DNA of 32,589 nt from Brevibacterium sp. (GTDB lineage Bacteria; Actinomycetota; Actinomycetes; Actinomycetales; Brevibacteriaceae), in the NCBI GenBank assembly GCA_030457025.1, contig JAKDSA010000028.1, positions 1-32,589 on the forward strand, given 5' to 3'. The translations under genes and the position numbers were made by a program. Below, in pieces: positions 15,972 to 23,601 of the stretch. How positions within the stretch are numbered: the stretch's first letter is position 1; every line of letters begins with the position of its first letter. The notes beneath the pieces are model-generated. The model saw nothing but the letters and a program-made list of their open reading frames with translations. It was not told the DNA's origin and did not search any database.

Positions 15972-16513
15972 AAGTCGTTCATCGCAACATGGCTTTTCGC
16001 TTGGCTCCTCGGCGGACTCGGCATCCGGGTCCTCGTCGACCTCATCCTCACGCTGTCCGGTGCGCAGAGGGACAAGCAGGGCATGCCGCTCAACGGCTAC
16101 CAGAAGCACAAGAAACGTGCCTGGATCGTCACCGGTGCCGTCATCGCCCTGGGAATCCTCATCGGTGCACTGTCAACGAAGCCGACGGCCACAACACAGA
16201 TCGCGGATCCCGCCCCGAGCGTCGAGGCCGAGCCTGCGGCGATCGAAGAGCCCGTCGAAGATGCTGTTGCAGACGAGGCACCGGAGGAGAAGCCCGTGGA
16301 GGAGGCTCCCGTCGAAGAAGAAGCTCCTGTCGCTGAGGAAGAGGCTGAGTCCAGTGTTCCCGCTGAATATACCTCCGCGCTACTTCCGCAGAGACCTATT
16401 CGGACATGATGCACATGAGCAAGGGCGGCATCTTCGACCAGCTGACGAGCGAATACGGCGGTCAGTTCACAGAAGATGCAGCGCAGTACGCGATCGATCA
16501 CCTCAATGGCTGA
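15972..16513 (+). pseudogene. Decayed TM2-domain / Ltp-repeat membrane protein gene
   Basis: Reading the frame of the ATG at 16083 upstream gives SFIATWLFAWLLGGLGI, then RVLVDLILTLSGAQRDKQG. These are the two halves of a TM2 domain with the central segment missing, consistent with an in-frame deletion at the GGLG turn. No start codon lies before this block, and an in-frame stop is at 15948-15950. After a Glu/Pro/Ala-rich stretch the frame ends at EYTSALLPQ. A one-base shift near 16383-16387 restores AETYSDMMHMSKGG, IFDQLTSEYGGQF and AAQYAIDHLNG, an Ltp (host-cell-surface-exposed lipoprotein) repeat ending at 16513. The same repeat is intact in the gene at 23602. The gene has thus lost its start, part of TM2 and its frame. 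A shortened product from 16083 cannot be excluded. Confidence 0.75.
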
Positions 16514-16552
16514 CCACGGGCCGCCGGACCACGGCTACGCGTGACGCCAATA

Positions 16553-16597
16553 CAATGCGGCGCCTCAACCCTTCCCGGGGTTTGAGGCGCCGCATTG
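16553..16597. terminator. Strong bidirectional terminator hairpin
   Basis: An exact 16-base inverted repeat CAATGCGGCGCCTCAA / TTGAGGCGCCGCATTG (16553-16568 and 16582-16597) encloses a 13-base loop. It sits between the plus-strand TM2/Ltp remnant and the minus-strand GPGG gene, so it can end both. Confidence 0.85.
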
Positions 16598-16610
16598 GTG
16601 TCTCAGCAGG

Positions 16611-16754
16611 TCAGGTGAAGATGCTCACTCCGCCTGGTCCGACAAGGCAACCAATGACGATGAGGATGATGCCCCACACGATCTGCTTACGGAAAATTGC
16701 GAAGATGCCCGAAATGACGAGCAGTGCTGCGATGATCCAGAGAATAATAGCCAT
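16611..16754 (-). CDS. GPGG-motif small membrane protein
   Basis: A 47-residue protein starting at ATG 16752-16754 behind GAGGAAGG. It has two hydrophobic helices, about residues 2-20 (LWIIAALLVISGIFAI) and 26-40, separated by a short FRKQ loop, and ends in GPGGVSIFT, the motif that names this group of tiny actinobacterial membrane proteins. Its role is unknown. A longer reading up to 16907 would add a hydrophilic N-terminus with no sign of conservation and overlap the coiled-coil gene. It is a likely downstream partner of that gene. Confidence 0.8.
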   Translation of the reverse strand: MAIILWIIAALLVISGIFAIFRKQIVWGIILIVIGCLVGPGGVSIFT

Positions 16755-16848
16755 TGCCCTGACCTTCCTCAGTTGTTTCAAAGTGGGTGTTCCACCGACA
16801 GGGTGATGAGCCTGTCGGAGCTTGGGTGCCTTCTTCAGTGCCGCGGCT

Positions 16849-17898
16849 TCAATGCCGCGGTGAGTCCGGATCCTCGAAGGTTCTCCGTTCGGTGGCTCGA
16901 GGATCATAGCTGCGATCAGTCAAGCGGGTGTCGTCTTCAGGAGCACGAGGGTCTCGCACACCGTCGACATCTCCGCGCTGTCCCTGACCGTCGGCAAAGC
17001 GCGGGTCGCCTTCCGGTGCAGGAGGCGCGCTACGATCGTCGACAACCGGGCGGTCGGCCGGCCTCGAGCGCATTCCGTAATCCGCCTCGTGCGAATCGCG
17101 GTCGGCAACCGGACGCTGGTCAGCAACAGGTTGCCTCTCGGCAACGGGCTGGCCGTTGTCGACCGGACGCTGATCGGCAACGGGACGCTGCTGGTCGGCG
17201 ACTACCGGACGCTGATCGGCAACCGGACGCTGGTCGGCCATGGGACGCTCTGGCTGACCTTCGGCCACGGGGCGCTGCTGGTCAGCGACCGGGCGCGGCT
17301 GGTCGGCGATACGGGCATCCTGGCCGGCCTGAGACTCGTCAGGTACCGGTCGACCGTCATCGGCGACGGGCCGACCGTCGTGCGCTGCGTGTGGAGCGTC
17401 GGGATGACGTTCGTCTGCGCCCAGGCCGTCTCCGGCAGCTGCTGCTCCGGTGCCTGCAGCGGCTCCGGCACCAGCACCGGCGGCCGCACCGGGTGCGGCT
17501 TTCTGGTTGCCGTGGGCGTCCACGTCGGGATCAAGTTCATCGGCCTTCTTGAGCTGATCTTCGTGCTCGAGGCGCTGCTCCCGCGCGAGACGATCGCGTT
17601 TGGCGGCATCGGCATCCAGCTTCTCCGCCTCGGCGGCTTTGCGCTTGGCTTCTGCGGCCTGGACCTCGGCGTCGGCATCGGCCTTCTTCGCTTCGGCTTT
17701 GCGGCGCTCGGCATCCGCTTCCCGAGCATGAACTTCATGCTCGGACTCGGCGTTTTCCTGGCGGATCCGTGATGCTTCCTTGCGCTGGTGTTCGCGCTTC
17801 TTGGCTGCGGCCTTACGACTGACCGCGATAATGATGCCGACGACAATCAGAACTACGACGATCGCAACGACTATCCAGATGATGGTAGTTGTACTCAT
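16849..17898 (-). CDS. Membrane-anchored coiled-coil protein with degenerate ADQRPV-type repeats
   Basis: A 349-residue protein not assigned to a family. Residues 5-26 form one transmembrane helix (IIWIVVAIVVVLIVVGIIIA). Residues 28-120 are a charged Lys/Glu/Ala coiled coil. A Gly/Ala-rich hinge follows near 133-160, then about 12 degenerate copies of a 6-10-residue unit around ADQRPV or AEGQPV up to about residue 290, and a disordered Asp/Arg/Pro tail. The ATG has an AAGGAG site. The design suggests a stalk from the membrane with a flexible repeat arm; the side of the membrane is unclear. A GPGG membrane protein gene follows. The repeats at the DNA level suggest copy-number variation between strains. 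Confidence 0.75.
   Translation of the reverse strand: MSTTTIIWIVVAIVVVLIVVGIIIAVSRKAAAKKREHQRKEASRIRQENAESEHEVHAREADAERRKAEAKKADADAEVQAAEAKRKAAEAEKLDADAAKRDRLAREQRLEHEDQLKKADELDPDVDAHGNQKAAPGAAAGAGAGAAAGTGAAAAGDGLGADERHPDAPHAAHDGRPVADDGRPVPDESQAGQDARIADQPRPVADQQRPVAEGQPERPMADQRPVADQRPVVADQQRPVADQRPVDNGQPVAERQPVADQRPVADRDSHEADYGMRSRPADRPVVDDRSAPPAPEGDPRFADGQGQRGDVDGVRDPRAPEDDTRLTDRSYDPRATERRTFEDPDSPRH
17097..17320. repeat. Degenerate tandem repeat inside the coiled-coil protein gene
   Basis: Units close to GGCAACCGGACGCTGGTC recur with spacing of about 18-30 bases. They encode VADQRPV-like residues on the complement. Copies differ by substitutions and unequal linkers, so this is a coding repeat and not a CRISPR. 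Confidence 0.75.
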
Positions 17899-18070
17899 GC
17901 GCTTTCTCCTTGCTGCCTATTCGGTTCTCATTGATCATTTGGATCCGATCAACAGGATGAATTCATAGTTGCACGGCGTATCCCACCTGACAAGGGCATT
18001 CAGATTGCGACTTGGGGCGTGTCGGTCGATTCACACTGGCAAAACGGCTTGTGCATCCCAACTCCCCGTC

Positions 18071-18083
18071 TACCATTGGCGTC
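18071..18083 (+). promoter_or_regulatory. Leaderless promoter of the DUF998 gene
   Basis: TACCAT (18071-18076) is followed by seven bases and the ATG at 18084. TTGTGC at 18049-18054, 16 bases upstream, is a possible weak -35. The 172 bases back to the divergent coiled-coil gene show no gene. Confidence 0.5.
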
Positions 18084-18824
18084 ATGCGTGAGATCCAATC
18101 CGACGCTTCCGCGGTTGCGCGTTCGACCACCATTGCAGCGATCTGCTGGATTCTCGCCGGCATCGTCTATCTCCTTGCCGAGGCCATCACTGCCTCTGCA
18201 TTCCCTCACTATTCGTATGCGATGAATTACATCAGCGACCTCGGCGTGCCCGACGTCGAGATGTTGGGCGATCGAGCCATTGATTCGCCGCTGCACATGG
18301 TCATCAACATGGCCTTCGTGGTCCAGGGTCTGCTGTTCGCCGCAGCGTCCATATGTATGGTCCGCGGCTCACGGTTGCCACTGCGACTGCCGATCATTGT
18401 CTTTGCCCTCTTCCATGCCCTGGGAATGGTGCTCATTGCCGTGGTCAACGGCGGTCAGCACAACAACGAGCTCGGCCTCGGCTGGGTCCATCTCCTAGGC
18501 GCGCTCTTCGCCTTCCTCGGTGGGCACCTGACCGCGATCTGTGTCGGCATCTCCCTGCTGTTGAGCCGGCGCAGCTCCTTTGGCCGTCCCAGCCGCCTCA
18601 TCGGTGTCATCAGCGTCGTGATCGGCCTCATCGGGATTCTCGGCATCGTCATGCTCCAGGTCGATGTACGAGCCGTGCCGCGGACTGTCCTTCCCGATGG
18701 GGTCTGGGAGCGCATCGGCATGTACGCGATCATCGTGTGGGAAATCGGATATGGAGCCCTCCTTCTCAGCAGACTGCGCACGCACACGCCCCTGTCGGAC
18801 AGATCGGCCACGGCCTTAAACTGA
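18084..18824 (+). CDS. DUF998-like polytopic membrane protein
   Basis: A 246-residue protein from ATG 18084 (MREIQSD) with about six hydrophobic helices. It carries the features of the DUF998 group: an N-terminal helix, the SYAMNYISDLGV loop, and a HALGMVLIAVVNGG helix. Function is unknown; the group contains integral membrane proteins of bacteria without a defined activity. The chosen start fits the leaderless promoter; starts further upstream have no such signal. Its stop TGA shares one base with an ATG at 18824 of the kinase frame, so the two genes may be coupled. Confidence 0.78.
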   Translation: MREIQSDASAVARSTTIAAICWILAGIVYLLAEAITASAFPHYSYAMNYISDLGVPDVEMLGDRAIDSPLHMVINMAFVVQGLLFAAASICMVRGSRLPLRLPIIVFALFHALGMVLIAVVNGGQHNNELGLGWVHLLGALFAFLGGHLTAICVGISLLLSRRSSFGRPSRLIGVISVVIGLIGILGIVMLQVDVRAVPRTVLPDGVWERIGMYAIIVWEIGYGALLLSRLRTHTPLSDRSATALN

Positions 18825-18868
18825 TGTCAGACCCCAACGGAGCGAGTCCGATCCGGAAAGGCAGCCCG

Positions 18869-19771
18869 ATGCCGATCACCAGTACTGATGCCACAGCCAT
18901 CCGCGAGCTTGCGCAGGACCATGGCCTCGACATCGTCCCCGAGACCATCGCAGTCAATGAGATCGGCCTCGACTTCCAGGTCGCCATCGCCGAGGCGGTC
19001 GACGGTCAGTCCTGGGTGCTGAGGATCCCCCGCCGCCCGGATGTCACCGATCGCGCCGCCGTCGAGGGCCGTTTCCTGAGTGCGATTGCGCCCCATCTCA
19101 GCGTCGCGGTTCCTGATTGGCGGGTCCACACCGCCGAGCTCATCGCCTATCCCCTCCTGCCCGGTAAGCCGGGTTTGACGATCGATGACCAGGGTCAGCC
19201 GCAGTGGCACTTCGATGTCGAAGCCGACGAGTATGCGCAGTCCCTCGGCGATTTCCTCGCCGAGCTCCACACTGTCGATCCCGCGGTTGTTCGCGCCTCG
19301 GGCATCACCGAGCACTCCCCCGCCGAGGTGCGGCAGCGCAAGCGCGATGACATCGATCGCGTCGTGGCCGAGTTCGATGTGGCCCGAAGTCTGCGTGATC
19401 GGTGGAATGCGTGGCTCGACGATGACGCCTATTGGCCCACGCTCACGGTCGTGACGCACGGTGAGGTGTATCCGGCGCATCAGCTCATGGCAGGGGCGAG
19501 GAGTCTCAGCATCCTCGACTGGACGACGGCCGCGATCGGCGACCCGGCCAGGGATTTCATGTTCCACCACGCCAGCGTCTCAGCACGGGCGTTCGATGCG
19601 ACAGTCAAACGCTATGTGGACAACGGTGGCAGAGTCTGGCCGAAATTCGCTGAGCACTGCGCCGAGCTGTTCTCCACCTCGCCGGTGGAGCTCGGACTCT
19701 ACGCACTGCAGACCGGCGACAGTGATCACATCGAGGCTGCGAAAGCGCAGCTGAGCCCCACCGAATCATGA
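18869..19771 (+). CDS. Macrolide 2'-phosphotransferase-like kinase (Mph family)
   Basis: A 300-residue aminoglycoside-phosphotransferase-fold protein very similar in layout to Mph(A). Shared blocks are VNEIGLDF, WVLRIPRR, VAVPDWRVHTAELIAYPLL, an RDDIDRV helix, LDWTTAAIGDPARDF and a closing GGRVWPK. Family members inactivate macrolides by phosphorylating the 2'-hydroxyl of the desosamine sugar. The Brenner motif reads HGEVYPAHQ here; the catalytic Asp of HGD is Glu (codon GAG). The start at 18869 has AAAGG about 8 bases upstream and matches the length of Mph(A) at the N-terminus; 18824 is an alternative that would couple it to the DUF998 gene. Whether the Glu form is active on macrolides is open. 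Confidence 0.82.
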   Translation: MPITSTDATAIRELAQDHGLDIVPETIAVNEIGLDFQVAIAEAVDGQSWVLRIPRRPDVTDRAAVEGRFLSAIAPHLSVAVPDWRVHTAELIAYPLLPGKPGLTIDDQGQPQWHFDVEADEYAQSLGDFLAELHTVDPAVVRASGITEHSPAEVRQRKRDDIDRVVAEFDVARSLRDRWNAWLDDDAYWPTLTVVTHGEVYPAHQLMAGARSLSILDWTTAAIGDPARDFMFHHASVSARAFDATVKRYVDNGGRVWPKFAEHCAELFSTSPVELGLYALQTGDSDHIEAAKAQLSPTES

Positions 19772-19786
19772 AAGCGCAGGATTGAT

Positions 19787-21241
19787 ATGAGTACCGAAGA
19801 CGTCAACACCGACAACGCTGAAACTCTGACCACCGATGTCATCGTCATCGGTGGCGGCCCGGTCGGTGAGAACGCAGCCCAGTACGCGACCGAAGACTCT
19901 GAACTCGAGGCGCTCATCATCGAGGAGGAGCTGCTGGGCGGCGAGTGCTCGTACTATGCGTGCATCCCTTCGAAGACGATGCTGCGCCCCATCGAACTTG
20001 CCCACGCGACACAGCATCTGGACGGTCTCGACGGCGCACGCATCGATGCCGATGCGCTGATGCAGCGGCGCGATGAGTGGGTCTCTCATTACGATGACAC
20101 GGGCCAGATCGACTGGGCCCAAGGCGCCGGTCTGCGAGTCGAACGCGGACAGGCACAGCTGATCGGCGAACGACGAGTCCTGATCAACGAACCCCAGCCG
20201 GTCATCGTAGAAGCTCGGCACGCAGTTGTCATTGCCACCGGTTCTCAGCCGACCGTACCGTCGACGTTTGTCGATGTCGCACCGTGGTTGTCCCGCGACG
20301 CTACCGGCGTCCGGGAAGTGCCGGAGTCGTTGCTCATCGTCGGTGGCGGCGTCGTTGCGGTGGAGGCCGCGACCTGGATGGCAGCACTCGGTGCGAACGT
20401 GCGGATGCTCGTGCGCGGCGACGGCCTACTGTCCGGCCAGGAACCGTTCGCAGGACAGCACCTCGCCCAGGCACTCGAAAAGGCGGGAGTCATCATCGAC
20501 CGGGAGACCAAGGTGGAGGCCTGCTACCGTCCAAGTGCCAAAGACACCGGGCTGGGCCGGATCCATGGCGGACAGGTCACAGTCCAGACAATCGGCCCCG
20601 ACGGCGAATCCACCGTCACGGCAGATGAGATCCTGGTCGCGACGGGGCGCCAACCGCGACTCAACGACCTCGGACTCGAAAGCGTGGGACTCACTGACGA
20701 GGACATCACCGCCGGACGTTTGCCCGAATGGCTGTATGCCGTCGGGGATGCCAGTGGCGATGCGCCCCTGACTCACTGGGGCAAGTACCAGGCACGAGTG
20801 CACGGCGCACAGATCCGGGCCAGCGCCACAGGCGAGGAATCCGAGTCCATCCCGGCGAACGTGCCGGTCCCCCAAGTCGTCTACAGCGATCCGCAGGTCA
20901 CCTCTGTGGGCATGACCGAGGCCGAGGCCCGCAAGGACGGGCACGAGGTCGAGGTCTCTCAGTTGCCGTTCAACAGCAGCGCCGGAACCTCGCTGCTGCG
21001 CGATGACGCCGAGGGAACGGCACAGATCGTGGTCGACGCTCGTTCGGGTCTGCTCCTCGGAGCCACCTTCGTCGGACCCGAGGCGGCCGAACTGATCCAT
21101 CCGGCGACGGTCGCGATCGTCGGGGGCCTTCCCGTGCATGTGCTGCGCCACGCGGTTCCGAGCTTCCCCGCAGCCTCGGAACTGTGGCTGCCGTTGTTGG
21201 AAGGCCTGCCTCGGCGGTTGCGGCTGTCCCTCAGCGAGTGA
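19787..21241 (+). CDS. FAD/NAD-dependent pyridine nucleotide-disulfide oxidoreductase
   Basis: A 484-residue flavoprotein of the lipoamide dehydrogenase / mercuric reductase family. It shows the FAD Rossmann motif VIVIGGGPVGENA, the redox pair Cys54 and Cys59 in GGECSYYACIPSK, a second Rossmann motif LLIVGGGVVAVEAATW, ATGRQPR, and the FAD-binding block YAVGDASGD. The C-terminal HPTxxE catalytic dyad of lipoamide dehydrogenase is replaced by HAVPSFPAASELW: the first His is kept but the following residues differ. A true E3 role is thus doubtful; it may reduce another disulfide or small oxidant. It lies 15 bases after the kinase stop, so all three genes from 18084 may be one transcript. Confidence 0.85.
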   Translation: MSTEDVNTDNAETLTTDVIVIGGGPVGENAAQYATEDSELEALIIEEELLGGECSYYACIPSKTMLRPIELAHATQHLDGLDGARIDADALMQRRDEWVSHYDDTGQIDWAQGAGLRVERGQAQLIGERRVLINEPQPVIVEARHAVVIATGSQPTVPSTFVDVAPWLSRDATGVREVPESLLIVGGGVVAVEAATWMAALGANVRMLVRGDGLLSGQEPFAGQHLAQALEKAGVIIDRETKVEACYRPSAKDTGLGRIHGGQVTVQTIGPDGESTVTADEILVATGRQPRLNDLGLESVGLTDEDITAGRLPEWLYAVGDASGDAPLTHWGKYQARVHGAQIRASATGEESESIPANVPVPQVVYSDPQVTSVGMTEAEARKDGHEVEVSQLPFNSSAGTSLLRDDAEGTAQIVVDARSGLLLGATFVGPEAAELIHPATVAIVGGLPVHVLRHAVPSFPAASELWLPLLEGLPRRLRLSLSE

Positions 21242-21326
21242 CGACGCCGATCCCCTGAGTCCGTTGCTTCCCTTTGTACAAATCTGATCAACTGCCTATT
21301 GATGAAAACGACAGTTCGGCGCAGCA

Positions 21327-21398
21327 GTTCAATAAGTGACAGCGAAACTGTACGATTCAAAGCTGCGAAACTGTTCAACAAGTGACAGCGAAACTGTA
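21327..21398 (+). repeat. Two 26-base direct repeats, operator candidate
   Basis: The unit at 21327-21352 and the unit at 21373-21398 are identical except for one base (T or C at position 7). They start GTTCAA and end GCGAAACTGTA, 46 bases apart start to start. Each contains the small dyad ACAG-N5-CTGT. The second copy covers the region between the presumed -35 and the -10 of the ATPase gene, so a protein binding both copies would control it. Confidence 0.75.
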
Positions 21399-21408
21399 AT
21401 CTTGGTCC
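21397..21408 (+). promoter_or_regulatory. Leaderless promoter of the AAA/DUF4143 ATPase gene
   Basis: TAATCT (21397-21402) is followed by six bases and the ATG at 21409. The second direct repeat ends inside this -10 hexamer. Confidence 0.6.
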
Positions 21409-22689
21409 ATGGAGTATCAACCACGAATCCTTGACGGAGTCATTTCAGACGCTCTGAAGAGATTCCCCGCCATTGCCTTAGACGGGCCAAAGGCCGTGGG
21501 GAAATCGGCGACCGCATCAAGACTGGCGGGGTCTGTCTTCACATTGGATAACCCTGAAGAACTGGCAATCCTTCGCGCTGACCGTGGTCGAACCAGCTCA
21601 GCCGATCGTCCAGTCCTTTTAGACGAGTGGCAGTACGATCCGCCGATTTGGGACCACGTCCGCCGAGAGGTTGATCATGACCGTACTCCGGGTCGCTTTC
21701 TTCTCACAGGCAGCGCGAACACCAACGACGCACAGATCCACACTGGTGCGGGTCGTATCGTTCGGCTCCGCATGTACCCAATGTCCCTGGCAGAGCGCCG
21801 CCTCGACGAACCATCGGTAAGCCTCGGTCAAATCCTTGCCGACGTCAGCGTCGACATCGAAGGAACAACTGATGTCTCTCTCGACTCGTACGTGCGCGAA
21901 ATTGTGTCTTCGGGTTTTCCTGCCCTCCGACACGGATCCGAAGCAACGGTGGCCGACGAACTCGATGCCTACCTTACTTATGCGCTGCAGCGGGAAGTCC
22001 CCGCACTCGGTTCAATGTTCAGGCGACCACAAGCACTGCTCGCGTGGCTCCGTGCTTATGCCGCAGCTGCCTCAACGACTGCAAGTTTCGAATCTATCGC
22101 GGCGGCCGTTTCAAAGGAGAGTCGCCCAAGTCGCGCGACCATAGGGGATTTCAGGGAAGCCCTCGCCCAGCTGTGGCTGCTGGACGAAATTCCCGCTTGG
22201 GCACCCGAAGGCGGAGAACTGAATAGACTGGGAAACAAGCCGAAACATCAGCTCGCAGATCCGGCTCTTGCAGCACGGCTCCTCCGCGCGACTCCGGAGT
22301 CTCTTCTCGGAAACCGAACGCGTGCAGACACTAACCGCAACTATCGGAGCCTGAAGAATGGCCCCCTCCTCGGATCGCTCTTCGAGACTCTCGTCACATT
22401 GTGCGTTCGTTGCTATGTCCCACCGTTCGGTCACCAGGTAGGTCATCTGAGGACACACTCCGGAGATCACGAAGTAGATCTGATCGTCGAGGGTCCAGAT
22501 GGTCGTGTCGTAGCAATAGAGATCAAGCTCGCCTCGGAAATCGATGATTCCGACGTTCGTCACCTCAATTGGCTGCACGAGAAGATTGGTGATGAGCTCA
22601 TCGACAAAATCGTCGTCACATCCGGAAAGTTCGCCTATCGCAGACAGGATGGAGTAGCTGTGGTTCCCCTCGCGCTTCTGGGCTCATAG
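21409..22689 (+). CDS. AAA_14 / DUF4143 ATPase with PD-(D/E)XK-like C-terminus
   Basis: A 426-residue ATPase. The P-loop is AIALDGPKAVGKSATASRL and the Walker B-like strand is RPVLLDEWQ, followed by the sensor segment FLLTGSAN. A helical DUF4143 portion (about 210-320) follows. The C-terminus contains HEVDLIVEGPDGRVVAIEIK, which matches a PD-(D/E)XK nuclease core (Asp, then Glu-x-Lys). This architecture occurs in a large family of bacterial and archaeal ATPases of unknown role, often in mobile or defence-rich regions. Base composition is visibly more A+T-rich than the flanking genes, which suggests acquisition. It stands alone behind two direct repeats. Nucleolytic activity is not shown. Confidence 0.85.
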   Translation: MEYQPRILDGVISDALKRFPAIALDGPKAVGKSATASRLAGSVFTLDNPEELAILRADRGRTSSADRPVLLDEWQYDPPIWDHVRREVDHDRTPGRFLLTGSANTNDAQIHTGAGRIVRLRMYPMSLAERRLDEPSVSLGQILADVSVDIEGTTDVSLDSYVREIVSSGFPALRHGSEATVADELDAYLTYALQREVPALGSMFRRPQALLAWLRAYAAAASTTASFESIAAAVSKESRPSRATIGDFREALAQLWLLDEIPAWAPEGGELNRLGNKPKHQLADPALAARLLRATPESLLGNRTRADTNRNYRSLKNGPLLGSLFETLVTLCVRCYVPPFGHQVGHLRTHSGDHEVDLIVEGPDGRVVAIEIKLASEIDDSDVRHLNWLHEKIGDELIDKIVVTSGKFAYRRQDGVAVVPLALLGS

Positions 22690-22749
22690 TTGGAACCAGC
22701 ACCGCCAAACGCGATGTGGCATGGCGCGTGAATCGACCGCACCAGCCAC

Positions 22750-22761
22750 TACCCTGGTGCC
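22750..22761 (+). promoter_or_regulatory. Leaderless promoter of the fructosamine-kinase-like gene
   Basis: TACCCT (22750-22755) is followed by six bases and the ATG at 22762. There is no Shine-Dalgarno. Confidence 0.55.
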
Positions 22762-23550
22762 ATGGCGGAATTCATCAAACGACGCACCAGTGCCCCGCGC
22801 GGATTCTTCGCCGCCGAGGCTGCCGGTCTCGAATGGCTGGCCGAGCCCGATGTCGTGCCAGTCGTAAGCGTCATCGATCACGATAAGACCAGTCTGCGTC
22901 TCGGTCGTGCCGAAGAGACCGCCCCGGATGCGCATTCGGCCTTCGCTTTCGGCCGTCGGCTCGCCTTGCTCCACGACTCCGGCGCCCCAGCATTCGGCTG
23001 GGCACCGGCAGAGCCCGCGTGGTTCGGTCCGCTCGACTCTCCGTTCGAGGTTGAGGTCGCATCATGTGCGTCGTTCACCGAGTTCTGGGTGGAGACCCGG
23101 TTGGAGCCTGTGGCGAACGACATCGACGATCAGCTGTCGAAGGACGAGAACCACACCATCACCTCGGCGATCAACGCCATCGCCGGCGGCACCTTCGACG
23201 GGATCGCAGGAAAGGGAACAGAGACTCCCGCCCGAGTCCACGGAGACCTCTGGGCCGGAAACCTCATGTGGACGCCCGGCGGCTGCACCCTCATCGACCC
23301 TGCCGCCCATGGTGGGCACCGCCTCGAAGACCTCGCGATGCTGGCGCTGTTCGGCACACCGCTCCTCGATGACATCTTCGCCGGCTACGAGGCGGTCCAT
23401 CCGATGCCCGTCGGCTGGCGTGACGACCTTCCCGTGCACAACTTCTTCGCCCTCCTTGCACACGTCAAGCTATTCGGGGCAGGATTCCTCGGGCAGACTC
23501 TCAACGCGGCACAGGCGATCAGCGACCGAGCTCGCGCCCTGGCAGTCTGA
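22762..23550 (+). CDS. Fructosamine kinase family protein
   Basis: A 262-residue kinase of the aminoglycoside-phosphotransferase fold. The catalytic loop is ARVHGDLWAGNLMW (HGD with Asn), and the metal-binding loop is LIDPAAHGGHRLEDLAML, the typical fructosamine/ketosamine-3-kinase form. RRTSAPRGFFAAEAAGLEWL at the N-terminus is the family start, and the length is slightly short of the usual 285. These enzymes phosphorylate sugars bound to amines, which destabilises glycation products. The start fits the leaderless promoter. It converges on the Ltp-repeat gene across a terminator hairpin. Confidence 0.87.
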   Translation: MAEFIKRRTSAPRGFFAAEAAGLEWLAEPDVVPVVSVIDHDKTSLRLGRAEETAPDAHSAFAFGRRLALLHDSGAPAFGWAPAEPAWFGPLDSPFEVEVASCASFTEFWVETRLEPVANDIDDQLSKDENHTITSAINAIAGGTFDGIAGKGTETPARVHGDLWAGNLMWTPGGCTLIDPAAHGGHRLEDLAMLALFGTPLLDDIFAGYEAVHPMPVGWRDDLPVHNFFALLAHVKLFGAGFLGQTLNAAQAISDRARALAV

Positions 23551-23551
23551 T

Positions 23552-23588
23552 GCGGGCTCGGAGCGCTTTCGCCATGCCCCGAGCCCGC
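23552..23588. terminator. Bidirectional terminator between convergent genes
   Basis: An exact 10-base stem GCGGGCTCGG / CCGAGCCCGC (23552-23561 and 23579-23588) with a 17-base loop lies directly after the fructosamine-kinase stop and before the stop of the Ltp-repeat gene. Confidence 0.7.
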
Positions 23589-23601
23589 GTGTGAGTGCGC
23601 T

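Noticed and set aside
16083..16409. The 108-residue frame as an intact small membrane protein
   Set aside because: The upstream in-frame TM2 residues and the out-of-frame Ltp repeat downstream show it is the middle of a broken gene, although expression of the fragment is not excluded.
17097..17320. Regular repeats that could suggest a CRISPR array
   Set aside because: Units are degenerate, spacers are not of constant length, and the frame encodes a continuous protein with in-frame repeats.
18353..19771. A 472-residue frame starting inside the DUF998 gene
   Set aside because: The first 150 or so residues are an Arg/Pro-rich out-of-frame reading of DUF998; the kinase homology begins at about 18869.
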